A stretch of DNA of 64,000 nt from DATGZX01 sp035296965 (GTDB lineage Bacteria > Planctomycetota > Planctomycetia > Gemmatales > Gemmataceae): the NCBI GenBank assembly GCA_035296965.1, contig DATGZX010000298.1, forward strand, positions 177,863 to 241,862, written 5' to 3'. Under the pieces are notes generated by a model that saw only the letters and a list, made by a program, of their open reading frames with translations, had not been told where the DNA came from and searched no databases. Below are positions 48,899-57,357 of this stretch, one piece after another. Every line of letters starts with the position of its first letter. Positions within the stretch are counted from its first letter, which is position 1. Position numbers and translations under genes: made by a program.

Positions 48899-50524
48899 AT
48901 GCGTCTTTTCCTGGCTGGAAGCCTAGTAGTTGGCATGGCATGGTGGAGCGCCAACGCAACTGCTCAAGAAGCGAAAAAAACTCTGGCTCCGATCGGTGCG
49001 CCGGTCGCTCGCGCCGACGAGGTTCCTTTGGTGACGCTCGGTCGTCCGGTAGCAATCAAAGCGGCCACTGATACGGACGCCGACCGCAATTCAATCACGG
49101 ATCGTCAGGTGACGCCAGCCACCTTTATTCCGCCGCTGCTGGGCGCTCCGGAGCCGGTCGTTTCAGGTCCGTCTTCGGACACACCGCAACCGCTCCCTTC
49201 AGGTCCCGCTCTCGACACCGATCCGCCTTCGCCGGCAAAGCAATCGGGTCAGCCGGCCGTACCTGAAAAGCTTGGAGTGCCGCGAGTCTATTCCGGAACA
49301 TCGGATCAACCCCCGGCCCCTGGCTTGCTGACCAGCCGGCTTCGTCCGATGCCTGTAAACTCGGATGATTGCGACGGCTGCGCAGATTGCGCGGACGATT
49401 GCACGGGTATGAAGCCTTGGTTCCAACGCTGGCGCTGCGAAGAGTCAAGCAAGGACGTGAGTTGCTTCTGGTTCAGCGGCGAATACCTGCTCTGGTGGGT
49501 CAAGGGCGGCCAGCTCCCGCCCCTCGTGACGACGAGCCCCGCCGGAACCCCCCGGGATATGGCGGGTGTACTGGGCCAACCAGGAACTCAGGTACTCTTT
49601 GGCGGCAATGCTACGCAAAGCGAGCCGTTCTCGGGAGGCCGCTTCAATTTTGGTTTCTGGTTCGATCGCGACCAAATCATCGGCCTTGAGACCAGCACCT
49701 TCTTCCTGGGAGAGCGGTCGATGAATTTCGCCGCTAGCTCCTTCGGCTCACCGATTCTGGCTCGGCCGTTCTATGACGTGGTCGCAGGCCAGCAGTCCTC
49801 AGAGCTGATCGCCTTCCCCGGAGTCCTTGCAGGCAATATTGCAATTACATCATCCACGGAGCTTTGGGGCACAGAACTCAATTTGCGGACCAACTTTTGG
49901 CGTGGGTGCTGCTGGCGCATCGACTTCCTGGCCGGATTTCGCTACTTGCACCTGGGGGATGACCTGAGCATCAATGAAAACCTGACCGTCCCGACCGGCG
50001 CTCTTGCCGGCTCAGAAATCGCGGTGGGCGATTCATTTCGGACTCAGAACGATTTCTACGGCGGTCAGATCGGGACGGAAATCGAATTCCGGAAGGGCCC
50101 CTGGTCTCTCGATCTGACGGCCAAGGTGGCTGTAGGCGACACGCAGCAATTCGTGAACATTGCCGGTGCCACGACCTTTGCACCTTCCGGCGGCCCCGTG
50201 AGCGCTCAGCCTGGCGGTCTGTTCGCCTTGCCAACGAATATCGGCATGTACAGCCGAGACCAATTTTCCATTGTGCCCGAGGCCGGGTTCAAGGTCAGCT
50301 ATAAACTCACGGATTGCTGCCGGGCTTTTGTGGCGTATTCATTGCTGTACGACAGTAACGTCGTTCGTCCCGGAAGCGTCATCGATAGCGGCGTCAATGT
50401 CTCGCAACTTTCGTCCCAGCTAGGACCCGGCATGTTGGTGGGACCAGCCCGGCCGGCTCCGGTATTCCACACCACGGACTTCTGGGCACAAGGCATCAGC
50501 GTCGGACTGGAGTTCCGCTACTAG
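48899..50524 (+). CDS. BBP7-type outer-membrane beta-barrel protein
   Basis: 541 residues with AAGAGGAGCAGATT upstream of the ATG and a signal peptide (LFLAGSLVVGMAWWSANATA). A 130-residue Pro-rich stretch and a Cys/Asp-rich patch (NSDDCDGCADCADDC) precede the barrel, which starts with CFWFSGEYLLWWVKGGQLPPLVT and FGGRFNFGFWFD-type strands and continues with repeated aromatic strands such as WRIDFLAGFRYLHLGDDL, ending in ISVGLEFRY with the terminal aromatic residue expected for outer-membrane insertion. This matches the BBP7 family seen chiefly in planctomycetes. It probably serves as a porin or surface protein; a calcium-binding role of the acidic patch is conjecture. Confidence 0.88.
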   Translation: MRLFLAGSLVVGMAWWSANATAQEAKKTLAPIGAPVARADEVPLVTLGRPVAIKAATDTDADRNSITDRQVTPATFIPPLLGAPEPVVSGPSSDTPQPLPSGPALDTDPPSPAKQSGQPAVPEKLGVPRVYSGTSDQPPAPGLLTSRLRPMPVNSDDCDGCADCADDCTGMKPWFQRWRCEESSKDVSCFWFSGEYLLWWVKGGQLPPLVTTSPAGTPRDMAGVLGQPGTQVLFGGNATQSEPFSGGRFNFGFWFDRDQIIGLETSTFFLGERSMNFAASSFGSPILARPFYDVVAGQQSSELIAFPGVLAGNIAITSSTELWGTELNLRTNFWRGCCWRIDFLAGFRYLHLGDDLSINENLTVPTGALAGSEIAVGDSFRTQNDFYGGQIGTEIEFRKGPWSLDLTAKVAVGDTQQFVNIAGATTFAPSGGPVSAQPGGLFALPTNIGMYSRDQFSIVPEAGFKVSYKLTDCCRAFVAYSLLYDSNVVRPGSVIDSGVNVSQLSSQLGPGMLVGPARPAPVFHTTDFWAQGISVGLEFRY

Positions 50525-50648
50525 CACGGTCGCGTCTGAATGGATGAAATTCGCAGTTTCGGCCTCAGCCAAGTAAGCAGTCTGAAGCTGGAGCTATGAA
50601 GCCAGCGCGGAACAAATGACAGAGCACTCACGCGCAGATGTGTTCGAT

Positions 50649-51806
50649 TCAGAGCAGTGAGGTGATAAGGGCATCCGCAACACATTTGCCCGCCCGCGTC
50701 AGCCGTGCGCAGGTCTGGTCGAGGTGGACCAGGCCCAGTGAGGCGTGCTGATTGAGAGCAGGGCCAGCCAGGTCATCGAGATCGAAGCCTGTCTGGAGAA
50801 GGAATCGGTCGCGCAGGATGCCCTCGGAGCGTCGCAGCTGAATGGCCATTGTTTCCTTGGCCCGCTCGATTGGCTCCAGCACTTCCGTCTGAAAGGTCGG
50901 AGGTTCCCCGCTCAAGGCGCGTTTGATATACGTGTGCAAATCGCGTGTGTTGAGTTCCCTGCGGAAATCTGTGTAGCGCGCCGCTCCCATGCCAAACCCG
51001 AAATAGGCTTCGTTGGCCCAGTAGACTTGATTGTGCCTGCACCGATGACCGGGCAGGGCGAAGTTGGATATTTCGTAGTGCTCGAAGCCCGTATCCTCGA
51101 GCAGCTGAATTGCAAAGAGATAAAGGGCCAGCTCAGCCTCCTCGTCAAGTGGCTTGACCTCGCCCCGCTGTCGCTGTTTCCATAAGCGAGTGCCTTTCTC
51201 GTAGGTCAGCCCGTAAGTGGAAACGTGCGCAGGACCGAACGCTAGCACCCTGCGAAGATCTGATTCCCACTCTTCGGCCGTCTGGCCGGGCACCCCGAAG
51301 ATAAGGTCCAGTGATATGTCAGGGATTCGCGACCTGATGCGCTCCACTGCCAGGATGACGTCTCCAGGGACATGATCGCGCTCCAGCGTTCGCAGCAAGT
51401 GCGGCTGGAATGACTGGGCGCCTAGGCTGATACGGTTGACACCATGGTCAGCAAGGACACGCACTTTCTCAGCGCTGAGCGTGCCTGGATTGGCTTCAAT
51501 GCTGAACTCGTGTTCGGGAGGCAGCGGCAGCCAGCGCGCCAAATCGCCTAAGAGACGCTCCAGCTGACGGGGGCTAAGATAGGTGGGCGTGCCGCCCCCG
51601 AGAAAAAGCGTGGGTACCGGCTGGGGCGTTTCCAGAGTGGCCAGCTCGGCCGCGAGGGCCTCCAGATAGAGATCGATCAGGTGGTCTTGCCGGACAGCTA
51701 CAGCAAAGTCGCAGTAGCCGCAATGGTGCGCGCAGAAAGGGATATGCACGTACGCAGCACGCGGCCAAATCCAGCTCGGTTGATCATGATGCTCCACAGC
51801 ATTCAC
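50649..51806 (-). CDS. hemW: Radical SAM heme chaperone HemW
   Basis: 385 residues from a GTG at 51806, the last plausible start before the radical-SAM core; the frame continues 128 codons upstream but that extension has no family content. The Fe-S motif is CAHHCGYC near residue 25 (AAYVHIPFCAHHCGYCDF). Other HemW marks are LFLGGGTPTYLSPRQLERLL, IEANPGTLSAEKV, RISLGAQSFQPHLLRTLERDH, DLIFGVPGQTAEEW, STYGLTYEKGT and the HemW-specific RHNQVYWANEAYFGFGMGAA. HemW-type proteins, once annotated as coproporphyrinogen III oxidase-like, insert haem into target enzymes. Divergent from the SDR gene. Confidence 0.92.
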   Translation of the reverse strand: MNAVEHHDQPSWIWPRAAYVHIPFCAHHCGYCDFAVAVRQDHLIDLYLEALAAELATLETPQPVPTLFLGGGTPTYLSPRQLERLLGDLARWLPLPPEHEFSIEANPGTLSAEKVRVLADHGVNRISLGAQSFQPHLLRTLERDHVPGDVILAVERIRSRIPDISLDLIFGVPGQTAEEWESDLRRVLAFGPAHVSTYGLTYEKGTRLWKQRQRGEVKPLDEEAELALYLFAIQLLEDTGFEHYEISNFALPGHRCRHNQVYWANEAYFGFGMGAARYTDFRRELNTRDLHTYIKRALSGEPPTFQTEVLEPIERAKETMAIQLRRSEGILRDRFLLQTGFDLDDLAGPALNQHASLGLVHLDQTCARLTRAGKCVADALITSLL

Positions 51807-51922
51807 TTTTACGGGCGCCGGCCCATTTATGCCATGCTGGTTTCCGCTTACGCTGCCGAGGCGCGGCCTGCTAAGATGCTGCGAATGCAAAATCATCAAG
51901 GCAGAATCGAGGACGCTTAACG

Positions 51923-52705
51923 ATGAGGCTTGGGGGAAAGGTCGCTTTGGTAACGGGTGCTTCTTCCGGAATCGGGCAAGCCACGGCGCTGGCACTCGCC
52001 CAGGAAGGAGCTGACGTGGCCTTGAATTACCTGACGTTCGCCGAAGTGGCAGAGCAGACGGCCGAAAAGATCCGCCGTTTGGGGCGTCGGGCTCTGTTAT
52101 TTCCAGTTGACGTTTCAGATCAGGCGGCGGTCGAAGGGATGGTGCAGCAGGCGGCCGGCGATCTGGGCCGGCTCGATATTCTGGTAACATCGGCAGTCTA
52201 TAGCGATCGCGAACTCTTTCACACGGCGAACATAGAGGGCTTCCGGCGCACGATTGACGTCACCATGTGGGGGGCGTTTTATGCACTCCGTGCCGCCTGC
52301 AGGCAAATGATCAGTCAGGGCCAGGGAGGATCCGTCGTCGTCGTGAGTTCTGCCCAGGCGCGTGTGGCCCATCCCACGTGCATGGCATACAACATGGCGA
52401 AAGCTGCGATCGATCAAATGGCGCGAACAGCTGCGCTGGAGCTGGCGGCACGACGCATCCGCGTGAACATCGTCTACCCCGGCTGGACGGACACACAGGG
52501 AGAACGCAAGTTCTTTAGCGAAGAGGTTCTGCAACGGGCAAGCCAATCGTTGCCATGCGGACGCATGGCCCGCCCGGAGGAGATCGCCCGGGGAATCATC
52601 TTCCTGGTCGATCCAGCTTCGGAATATATCACGGGAAGCACGATGTGCATCGATGGGGGCTCTCAACTCCCCTGGTGGTCTCGGCGCGGGACCGGTGATT
52701 TTTGA
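51923..52705 (+). CDS. Short-chain dehydrogenase/reductase (FabG-like)
   Basis: 260 residues. The classical SDR plan is present: TGASSGIGQATALAL at residues 12-26, an NAD(P)-binding VDVSDQAAVEGM block, the catalytic serine in VVVSSAQARVAHPT, and YNMAK (YxxxK). The C-terminus has GRMARPEEIARGIIFLVDPASEYITGSTMCIDGG, as in glucose-1-dehydrogenase and 3-oxoacyl-ACP-reductase relatives. Without fatty-acid genes adjacent, I would not assign fabG. The acidic residues expected for NAD rather than NADP preference cannot be judged by eye. It ends about 60 bp before the family-1 palindrome. Confidence 0.9.
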   Translation: MRLGGKVALVTGASSGIGQATALALAQEGADVALNYLTFAEVAEQTAEKIRRLGRRALLFPVDVSDQAAVEGMVQQAAGDLGRLDILVTSAVYSDRELFHTANIEGFRRTIDVTMWGAFYALRAACRQMISQGQGGSVVVVSSAQARVAHPTCMAYNMAKAAIDQMARTAALELAARRIRVNIVYPGWTDTQGERKFFSEEVLQRASQSLPCGRMARPEEIARGIIFLVDPASEYITGSTMCIDGGSQLPWWSRRGTGDF

Positions 52706-52766
52706 GCCGTGCGGAGTTTTCCACAGGGCTGTTCGTAGAGTTGATGGGGATTGATACGACCGGCTT

Positions 52767-52880
52767 AGAGCGTGTTGAAAAAGGGGTCAGACCCCTTGAG
52801 CTCTGGAGAGCCTGGTGGCTCAGAAATGGGCGAAATGCCTTGAATCTCCAGGGGGTCTGACCCCTTTTTCAACACGCTCT
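52767..52880. repeat. Palindromic element between convergent genes (family 1, copy B)
   Basis: A perfect 29-bp inverted repeat: 52767-52795 against 52852-52880, with a 56-bp spacer. The arms differ from copy A at 27124-27236 at only a few positions (AGAGCGTGTTG for AGAGCCTGCTG, and TCAG for TCTG in the centre), while the spacers are unrelated. Its right edge supplies the last base of the TAA stop of the response-regulator gene. It lies between that gene and the convergent SDR gene and could terminate both transcripts. Confidence 0.92.
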
Positions 52881-53980
52881 TACGGGCAAACCATCTGACT
52901 GGCAGGAAGATAGGGTTGGCTGTGGCTTTCTTGCGCGGCTTCCAGCTCCGATACTTCATGTGCGGGAGACGAGGTGACTCCCTGTTGAGGCCTCTCAAAC
53001 GTGCTCGTGAGCCTGGCAGGCGGTCCGCTGGACATTAGATTGCAGAAAATCTTCACCAATTCCGGTTCCAGACCGCCGCCGGCCGCATTCGCGCGGAGCA
53101 TATCCAGGGCAACTTCGTGGGCAATTGCCGGACGATACGGCCGCGGCGTGGCCAAAGCATCATAAACATCCGCGATCGAGAGAATGCCGACTGAACGGGG
53201 GATTTCAGGTGCGCGCAGGCCGTCAGGATATCCGCGGCCGTCGCGCCGTTCGTGGTGAGAGCGAATAAGGGGGATTACATTGCGAATCGAGCGCAGCGGT
53301 TCGACGATGTGGGCCCCCGCCACGGTATGCTGTTTGACGATGTCGAATTCTTCCGGAGTGAGCGGTCCCGGCTTGTCGAGGATGGCATCCGGAACGCTGA
53401 TCTTGCCGATGTCATGTAGAAGGGCGCCCTTCCGCAATATTTCCCATTCATCATCCGGCACGCCAATCTGCGCGGCGAGGCGCAGAGCGTAGTCGCGGAC
53501 GCGTTCCGCATGACCGTGAGTATACGGGCTCTTGGCTTCCACGGCCCGGGCAAAGGCAAAGACCACTGCCTCTGCAGAATCGAGCTCATCGACCAGGCGT
53601 TTCACGCGGAGCAGCGACCTGCAACGTGTGACTACCTCGATGCACTGGAAAGGCTTCGTCAGGAAATCGTCCGCGCCAAGGTCCCAGCACTGCAGTTTGA
53701 ATTCGGAGGCGGACTGTCCCGTGATGATGATGATCGGAATCCAACGCGTTGCTGGATTTTGCTTGAGTTGCCGGCAGACGTCGTAACCGCTCAGTACCGG
53801 GAGGTCGAGATCGAGAAGAATCAGGTCGGGCGGGAGGTCGGCGATACGGTCCAGCGCCTCGACGCCATCGCTGGCGACCGTGACTTTGTGACCTTCGGCA
53901 ACAAGTACTTGCTCAAGAAGGCGCGCGGTTCCGCGGTTGTCGTCTACCACCAGGATTCGGTGGGTCGTCCCTTCAATCAC
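52880..53980 (-). CDS. HD-GYP response regulator (probable c-di-GMP phosphodiesterase)
   Basis: 366 residues from GTG 53980. The receiver domain occupies about 1-125 with Asp57 as phospho-acceptor (LILLDLDLP) and a conserved Lys (FLTKPFQ). The HD-GYP output domain follows (about 145-310): YTHGHAERVRDYALRLAAQ, LLHDIGKISVPDAIL, HTVAGAHIVEPL, SHHERRDGRGYPDGL, all expected metal and GYP residues. These enzymes degrade cyclic di-GMP, lowering its level. The C-terminal ~40 residues are low-complexity and end at the palindrome edge. No partner kinase is adjacent. Confidence 0.94.
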   Translation of the reverse strand: MIEGTTHRILVVDDNRGTARLLEQVLVAEGHKVTVASDGVEALDRIADLPPDLILLDLDLPVLSGYDVCRQLKQNPATRWIPIIIITGQSASEFKLQCWDLGADDFLTKPFQCIEVVTRCRSLLRVKRLVDELDSAEAVVFAFARAVEAKSPYTHGHAERVRDYALRLAAQIGVPDDEWEILRKGALLHDIGKISVPDAILDKPGPLTPEEFDIVKQHTVAGAHIVEPLRSIRNVIPLIRSHHERRDGRGYPDGLRAPEIPRSVGILSIADVYDALATPRPYRPAIAHEVALDMLRANAAGGGLEPELVKIFCNLMSSGPPARLTSTFERPQQGVTSSPAHEVSELEAAQESHSQPYLPASQMVCP

Positions 53981-54111
53981 CCGTCGGTCCCATTGAGACT
54001 TGGGCTCTTGTCCGCGAGAATCCCCCGGCGTTCATGGACTCTCTGTCCGCCAGAGCGGAAGGGCGACCGAGTTGAAGTGGCGGCAATACGCACCCTTTCC
54101 CCTCTCAGGTG

Positions 54112-54140
54112 AACCTAGCCCGCAGGGAGTAGGGTGTCAA
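54112..54140 (-). promoter_or_regulatory. Candidate sigma70-type promoter for the HD-GYP regulator
   Basis: On the minus strand TTGACA (complement of 54135-54140) and TAGGTT (complement of 54112-54117) are 17 bp apart, directed toward the gene starting at 53980 and leaving a leader of about 130 nt. The -35 is perfect, the -10 is moderate. Confidence 0.4.
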
Positions 54141-54200
54141 CATATTGGTAGGTTTTGATACTAAACCGTCAGGAATGAGTACGACCGGGGCCGAACTCCT

Positions 54201-55319
54201 TTACTGCCAGCGGAACCATCGTAGTGCCAGCAGAAAACTGACGACTGCCCATGCAGCCAGGACGATTAGCCGATTGCTGATATGGGTAAGGGTTGCCCCC
54301 TCCAGCATGACCTCGCGCAGTGCCTGGTTGAGCTGCGTCAACGGCAGAGCTTGGATGAATGGCTGCACGATCTCGGGGAAACGCTTGGAGGAAAAGAAAA
54401 TCCCGGATAGGACCCACATGGGAAGCATGACCAGGTTCATGAGGCCGGAAGCCGTCTCGGTCTTCTGGGCCCGGCAGGCGACGAGCAAGCCGATCCCGGC
54501 GAAGGCGAACGCGCCCAGGAAAATGACGGTAAACAAAGCGGCAAAGCTGCCTTGGATGGGCACGCCAAAGCCCAGGCGAGCAACCAGTAACAGCGACAAC
54601 ATTTCCGGCAGGACAAAAACCATGCGCGCGCCCAGGATCGACAGGAGAAAATCCCCGCGGCGCATGGGAGTGGCCAGCAATCGTTTCAGGAGCTTGCGAA
54701 CACGCATATCCACGATTAGAAAACCGACTCCCCAAAGCCCGCCGCCCATCAGGTTCATTCCCATCAAGCCCGGCATCAGGAAGTCGATATAGCGGTTGCC
54801 AGGGTCCTTCGTGAAGGAATCGACGATCTGCCAGGTTGCTGTTGGGGACTTCCAGGTCTCGACCTTATCATCCTCCTGGTCCGAAGTGCTGTTGGGTGCT
54901 TCATCCACGTGGATGCCCGCCTTCCAGCGCAGGATGCTCTCGTTGACCTGGCTGCGAGCGAGGATGCTCTCCTCGCGAGCGGGGTCGTAAATGTACCGGC
55001 AGCCATAAGGTGTTGGAATCACTACCAGGGCCGTCCTGCCGGTCCGCAGTCGCTGCGCACAGTCGGCTTCATCATGCAGTTCTGCCGACAGGCCGGCCGC
55101 TTGCAGTTGCTGAAGCACGGCAGCGGCATCAGCCTTCAACTCGGGGACATCCTGCACATCGACGACCGACGGCTGTGGTGTCCGTCGCAAAAAGGCGATC
55201 CCCAAGCAAACTGCAAGGAGCACCGGAAAGCCATAAACCCAAAACAGGACCTCGGGCTCGCGATAGAACTCCCGGACGCGCGCAAGGAACAGTTGCAGGA
55301 CGGAGTGCCACCGATTCAT
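54201..55319 (-). CDS. ABC-2 type transporter permease
   Basis: 372 residues. One transmembrane helix near the N-terminus (VLFWVYGFPVLLAVCLGIAF) is followed by a large extracytoplasmic loop (about 45-170) and then a bundle of five helices (LMPGLMGMNLMGGGLWGVG, ILGARMVFVLPEMLSLLLV, FTVIFLGAFAFAGIGLLVA, LVMLPMWVLSGIFF and the C-terminal VLAAWAVVSFLLAL). This is the layout of YhgE/DrrB-like ABC-2 exporters. The ATPase subunit is not next to it. It is the last gene of a four-gene leftward cluster, six bases downstream of an alpha/beta hydrolase gene. Confidence 0.9.
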   Translation of the reverse strand: MNRWHSVLQLFLARVREFYREPEVLFWVYGFPVLLAVCLGIAFLRRTPQPSVVDVQDVPELKADAAAVLQQLQAAGLSAELHDEADCAQRLRTGRTALVVIPTPYGCRYIYDPAREESILARSQVNESILRWKAGIHVDEAPNSTSDQEDDKVETWKSPTATWQIVDSFTKDPGNRYIDFLMPGLMGMNLMGGGLWGVGFLIVDMRVRKLLKRLLATPMRRGDFLLSILGARMVFVLPEMLSLLLVARLGFGVPIQGSFAALFTVIFLGAFAFAGIGLLVACRAQKTETASGLMNLVMLPMWVLSGIFFSSKRFPEIVQPFIQALPLTQLNQALREVMLEGATLTHISNRLIVLAAWAVVSFLLALRWFRWQ

Positions 55320-55325
55320 AGAGCT

Positions 55326-56195
55326 TTATGCTATGCGGATATGCCGTTCGAGCCAGCCGATCAAGTCCGTAAGGAAGATCTCCGGCTTCGGCTCAAATTC
55401 CAGAGTGTGCTGAGCGCCAGGGTACTCGATGATTTCCTTGTCGGGCGCCGCAAAGGCCTCCACGTAGCGGCGCGTTCTTGGATTATTGATGATGCGATCT
55501 TTCTCCGACAGCATCAGGAGCACCGGAGTTGCACAGTGCCGGCCTGCTCGCCGCACATAGCGGTCCAGGCGCACACTTTCTGTAAGGAGCCGGGCCGTGG
55601 CCTCGTGCAGGCTCAGCTTATCCTCACGGATGAACTGTTGCCACCTGGGACTCTCCGTGAACAGTTGCGGGTCGTTCAGGGGGATGGAAAAGCGGCGTCG
55701 CGGGGCGACAAGCCTTGCCCAGCCAATCGCGAGGCTCTCGCGGAGGGTTGGGCTTACCACGGGAAAGAAACCCGGGCAAAGAAGAACAATGCCCTGGAGT
55801 GAAGCTGTCCCCGCGCGAGTTAGCCCTAGAGCCAATTTCCCGCCCCAGGAGATCGCCAGGAGAAACTTGGGCAGGGCAGAGTCTGCACGGGTCGTCGTCA
55901 GGAATTGAGCCACGTCGTCGAGCAGCTGGCGATAGCTTGGCACGTCGCCTCTATCCTGATGGTTCATTCCTGAGCCACGGCGATCGAGGAAGTCGACCAG
56001 GAACCCGGCCTGACAGAGCCGGGTGCAGGAATAGTCATACCAGCCGGCGTGGCTCTGGATGCCGTGCAGACAGACAATTCGCGCCCGCGGCGTGCCCCAT
56101 CCATTGACGCTCGGGTGATAGCGACGATACTGCAAGCGGTAGCCGTCGCTGGCTGTGAACGATTCAACCGTGTAGACGGATGGCGATTCAACCAA
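55326..56195 (-). CDS. Alpha/beta hydrolase, serine aminopeptidase/lysophospholipase-like
   Basis: 289 residues from a TTG at 56195 that overlaps the stop of the upstream enolase-superfamily gene by eight bases; AAGGAG lies seven to ten bases before it. The oxyanion histidine region is VCLHGIQSHAGWYDY, the second block is VDFLDRRGSG, the nucleophile serine is in LAISWGGKLAL, and the acid/histidine pair is LSEKDRIINNP and PGAQHTLEF. The fold is that of monoacylglycerol lipases and lysophospholipases; the substrate is unknown. Confidence 0.88.
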   Translation of the reverse strand: MVESPSVYTVESFTASDGYRLQYRRYHPSVNGWGTPRARIVCLHGIQSHAGWYDYSCTRLCQAGFLVDFLDRRGSGMNHQDRGDVPSYRQLLDDVAQFLTTTRADSALPKFLLAISWGGKLALGLTRAGTASLQGIVLLCPGFFPVVSPTLRESLAIGWARLVAPRRRFSIPLNDPQLFTESPRWQQFIREDKLSLHEATARLLTESVRLDRYVRRAGRHCATPVLLMLSEKDRIINNPRTRRYVEAFAAPDKEIIEYPGAQHTLEFEPKPEIFLTDLIGWLERHIRIA

Positions 56196-57357
56196 TGAGC
56201 GGCTCCTTGCGTACCGTAACCCGGCTGAGAGCGTCGGCGTCGATAGCTATGCCGAGCCCCGGGCCGCGCAAAGCCGGAGCCCAACCTCCCCATCCGAAGG
56301 TCAAGTCCTCGGTTCCTAGGGACTCGCGCACGAGATGTCGGTCGTACGACCCCTCGACGTAGCGGATGTTGGCGACACTGCTGGCAAAGTGGCGCCCGGC
56401 GGCGGAAAGGATAGCAGTCTCGCCTACCTGACAGCCGAGCTGGTAGCCGAGCCCGTGTCGGCTCGCGTACTGCGCCAGCCGCAACGTCGGGATGAAGCCG
56501 CCGCATTTGGAGAGGCGCAAGTTAAAGAGGTCGCACAGGCCCAGTCGCACTGCCACCTCGGCATCAACGGGGCTGCACAGCGACTCGTCAAACATGATCG
56601 GTACGCCGGTCTCTTTGCGCACCAGTGCCAGGACGCCAATATCCGCATGAGGTACCGGCTGCTCGACCGAGGTAATGCCGAAGGGCTTCAGCTCTTCAAT
56701 ACGTGCCCTCACTTCGCCAGGCTGCCAGGCTTCATTGGCATCGATGCGCAAGTCTACTTTGCGCCCAACAAGCCTTCTCACGATCCGCAGGCGCTGGACA
56801 TCGTCGTAGCCTTCGATGCCGACCTTCAGCTTCAACTGATGGAACTTGTAGAGACGCATGGCTGTGGCGACGGCGCGCAGCTTCCATCCCCTGGCAGACG
56901 TGATGGCCCCGCTGTAACGCACCCATGGGCGTGGCTGATGAAGTTCAGGGGCCAGCATCTGCGGGAGCCCGGCTAACGATTGACCGTAACGCCGGCCAAC
57001 GGCATCCAAGAGCGCGATCTCAACCGCGCAGCGTGCGGCATTCCCTTGGCATTGACGCTCGTCACCGGGAACGCAGGCCAAGCGCATCTTTTCGATCATT
57101 GCAACCGCGTCCGCGAAGCCTGAAGGAGACGAAAACTGTGAATTCAGGTCGCTGCGTCGCAGAAGGTCGATTGCGGTATCGATCGTCTCGCCCGTCACAT
57201 ACTCGCGGGGCACTCCTTCGCCAAATCCTTCTGTCTTGTCCTCGAGAACGCAATGGACAAGCAGGTTATCCGTGTCTGTCCGCGCATGGGATGCGTGGCG
57301 AATCGTTCTGCGCAGCGGAATTCGAATATGAAACGCGGTTAGTTCGACAACTTTCAA
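56188..57357 (-). CDS. Enolase-superfamily enzyme (muconate-lactonizing/dipeptide-epimerase subgroup)
   Basis: 389 residues from a TTG at 57357 that overlaps the stop of the upstream transporter gene (TTGA). After the capping domain (LTAFHIRIPLRRTIRHASHART) the barrel has the KxK base in HQLKLKVGIEG, metal ligands in DLRIDANEAW (Asp), SVEQP (Glu) and IMFDESL (Asp), and the second base LRLSKCGG. The pattern KxK plus a lysine on the sixth strand places it in the MLE subgroup (muconate cycloisomerase, o-succinylbenzoate synthase, dipeptide epimerase). No menaquinone genes are adjacent, so dipeptide epimerase or an unknown racemase is more likely. Confidence 0.88.
   Translation of the reverse strand: MKVVELTAFHIRIPLRRTIRHASHARTDTDNLLVHCVLEDKTEGFGEGVPREYVTGETIDTAIDLLRRSDLNSQFSSPSGFADAVAMIEKMRLACVPGDERQCQGNAARCAVEIALLDAVGRRYGQSLAGLPQMLAPELHQPRPWVRYSGAITSARGWKLRAVATAMRLYKFHQLKLKVGIEGYDDVQRLRIVRRLVGRKVDLRIDANEAWQPGEVRARIEELKPFGITSVEQPVPHADIGVLALVRKETGVPIMFDESLCSPVDAEVAVRLGLCDLFNLRLSKCGGFIPTLRLAQYASRHGLGYQLGCQVGETAILSAAGRHFASSVANIRYVEGSYDRHLVRESLGTEDLTFGWGGWAPALRGPGLGIAIDADALSRVTVRKEPLIG

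Noticed and set aside
51807..52190. N-terminal extension of hemW by 128 codons
   Set aside because: It would overlap the divergent SDR gene and has no family similarity; the radical-SAM protein begins properly near 51806.
52765..52998. Open frame giving KGSDPL/KGSDPF peptides
   Set aside because: It is the translation of the family-1 palindrome arms; the same peptide appears as a false N-terminal extension of hisB.
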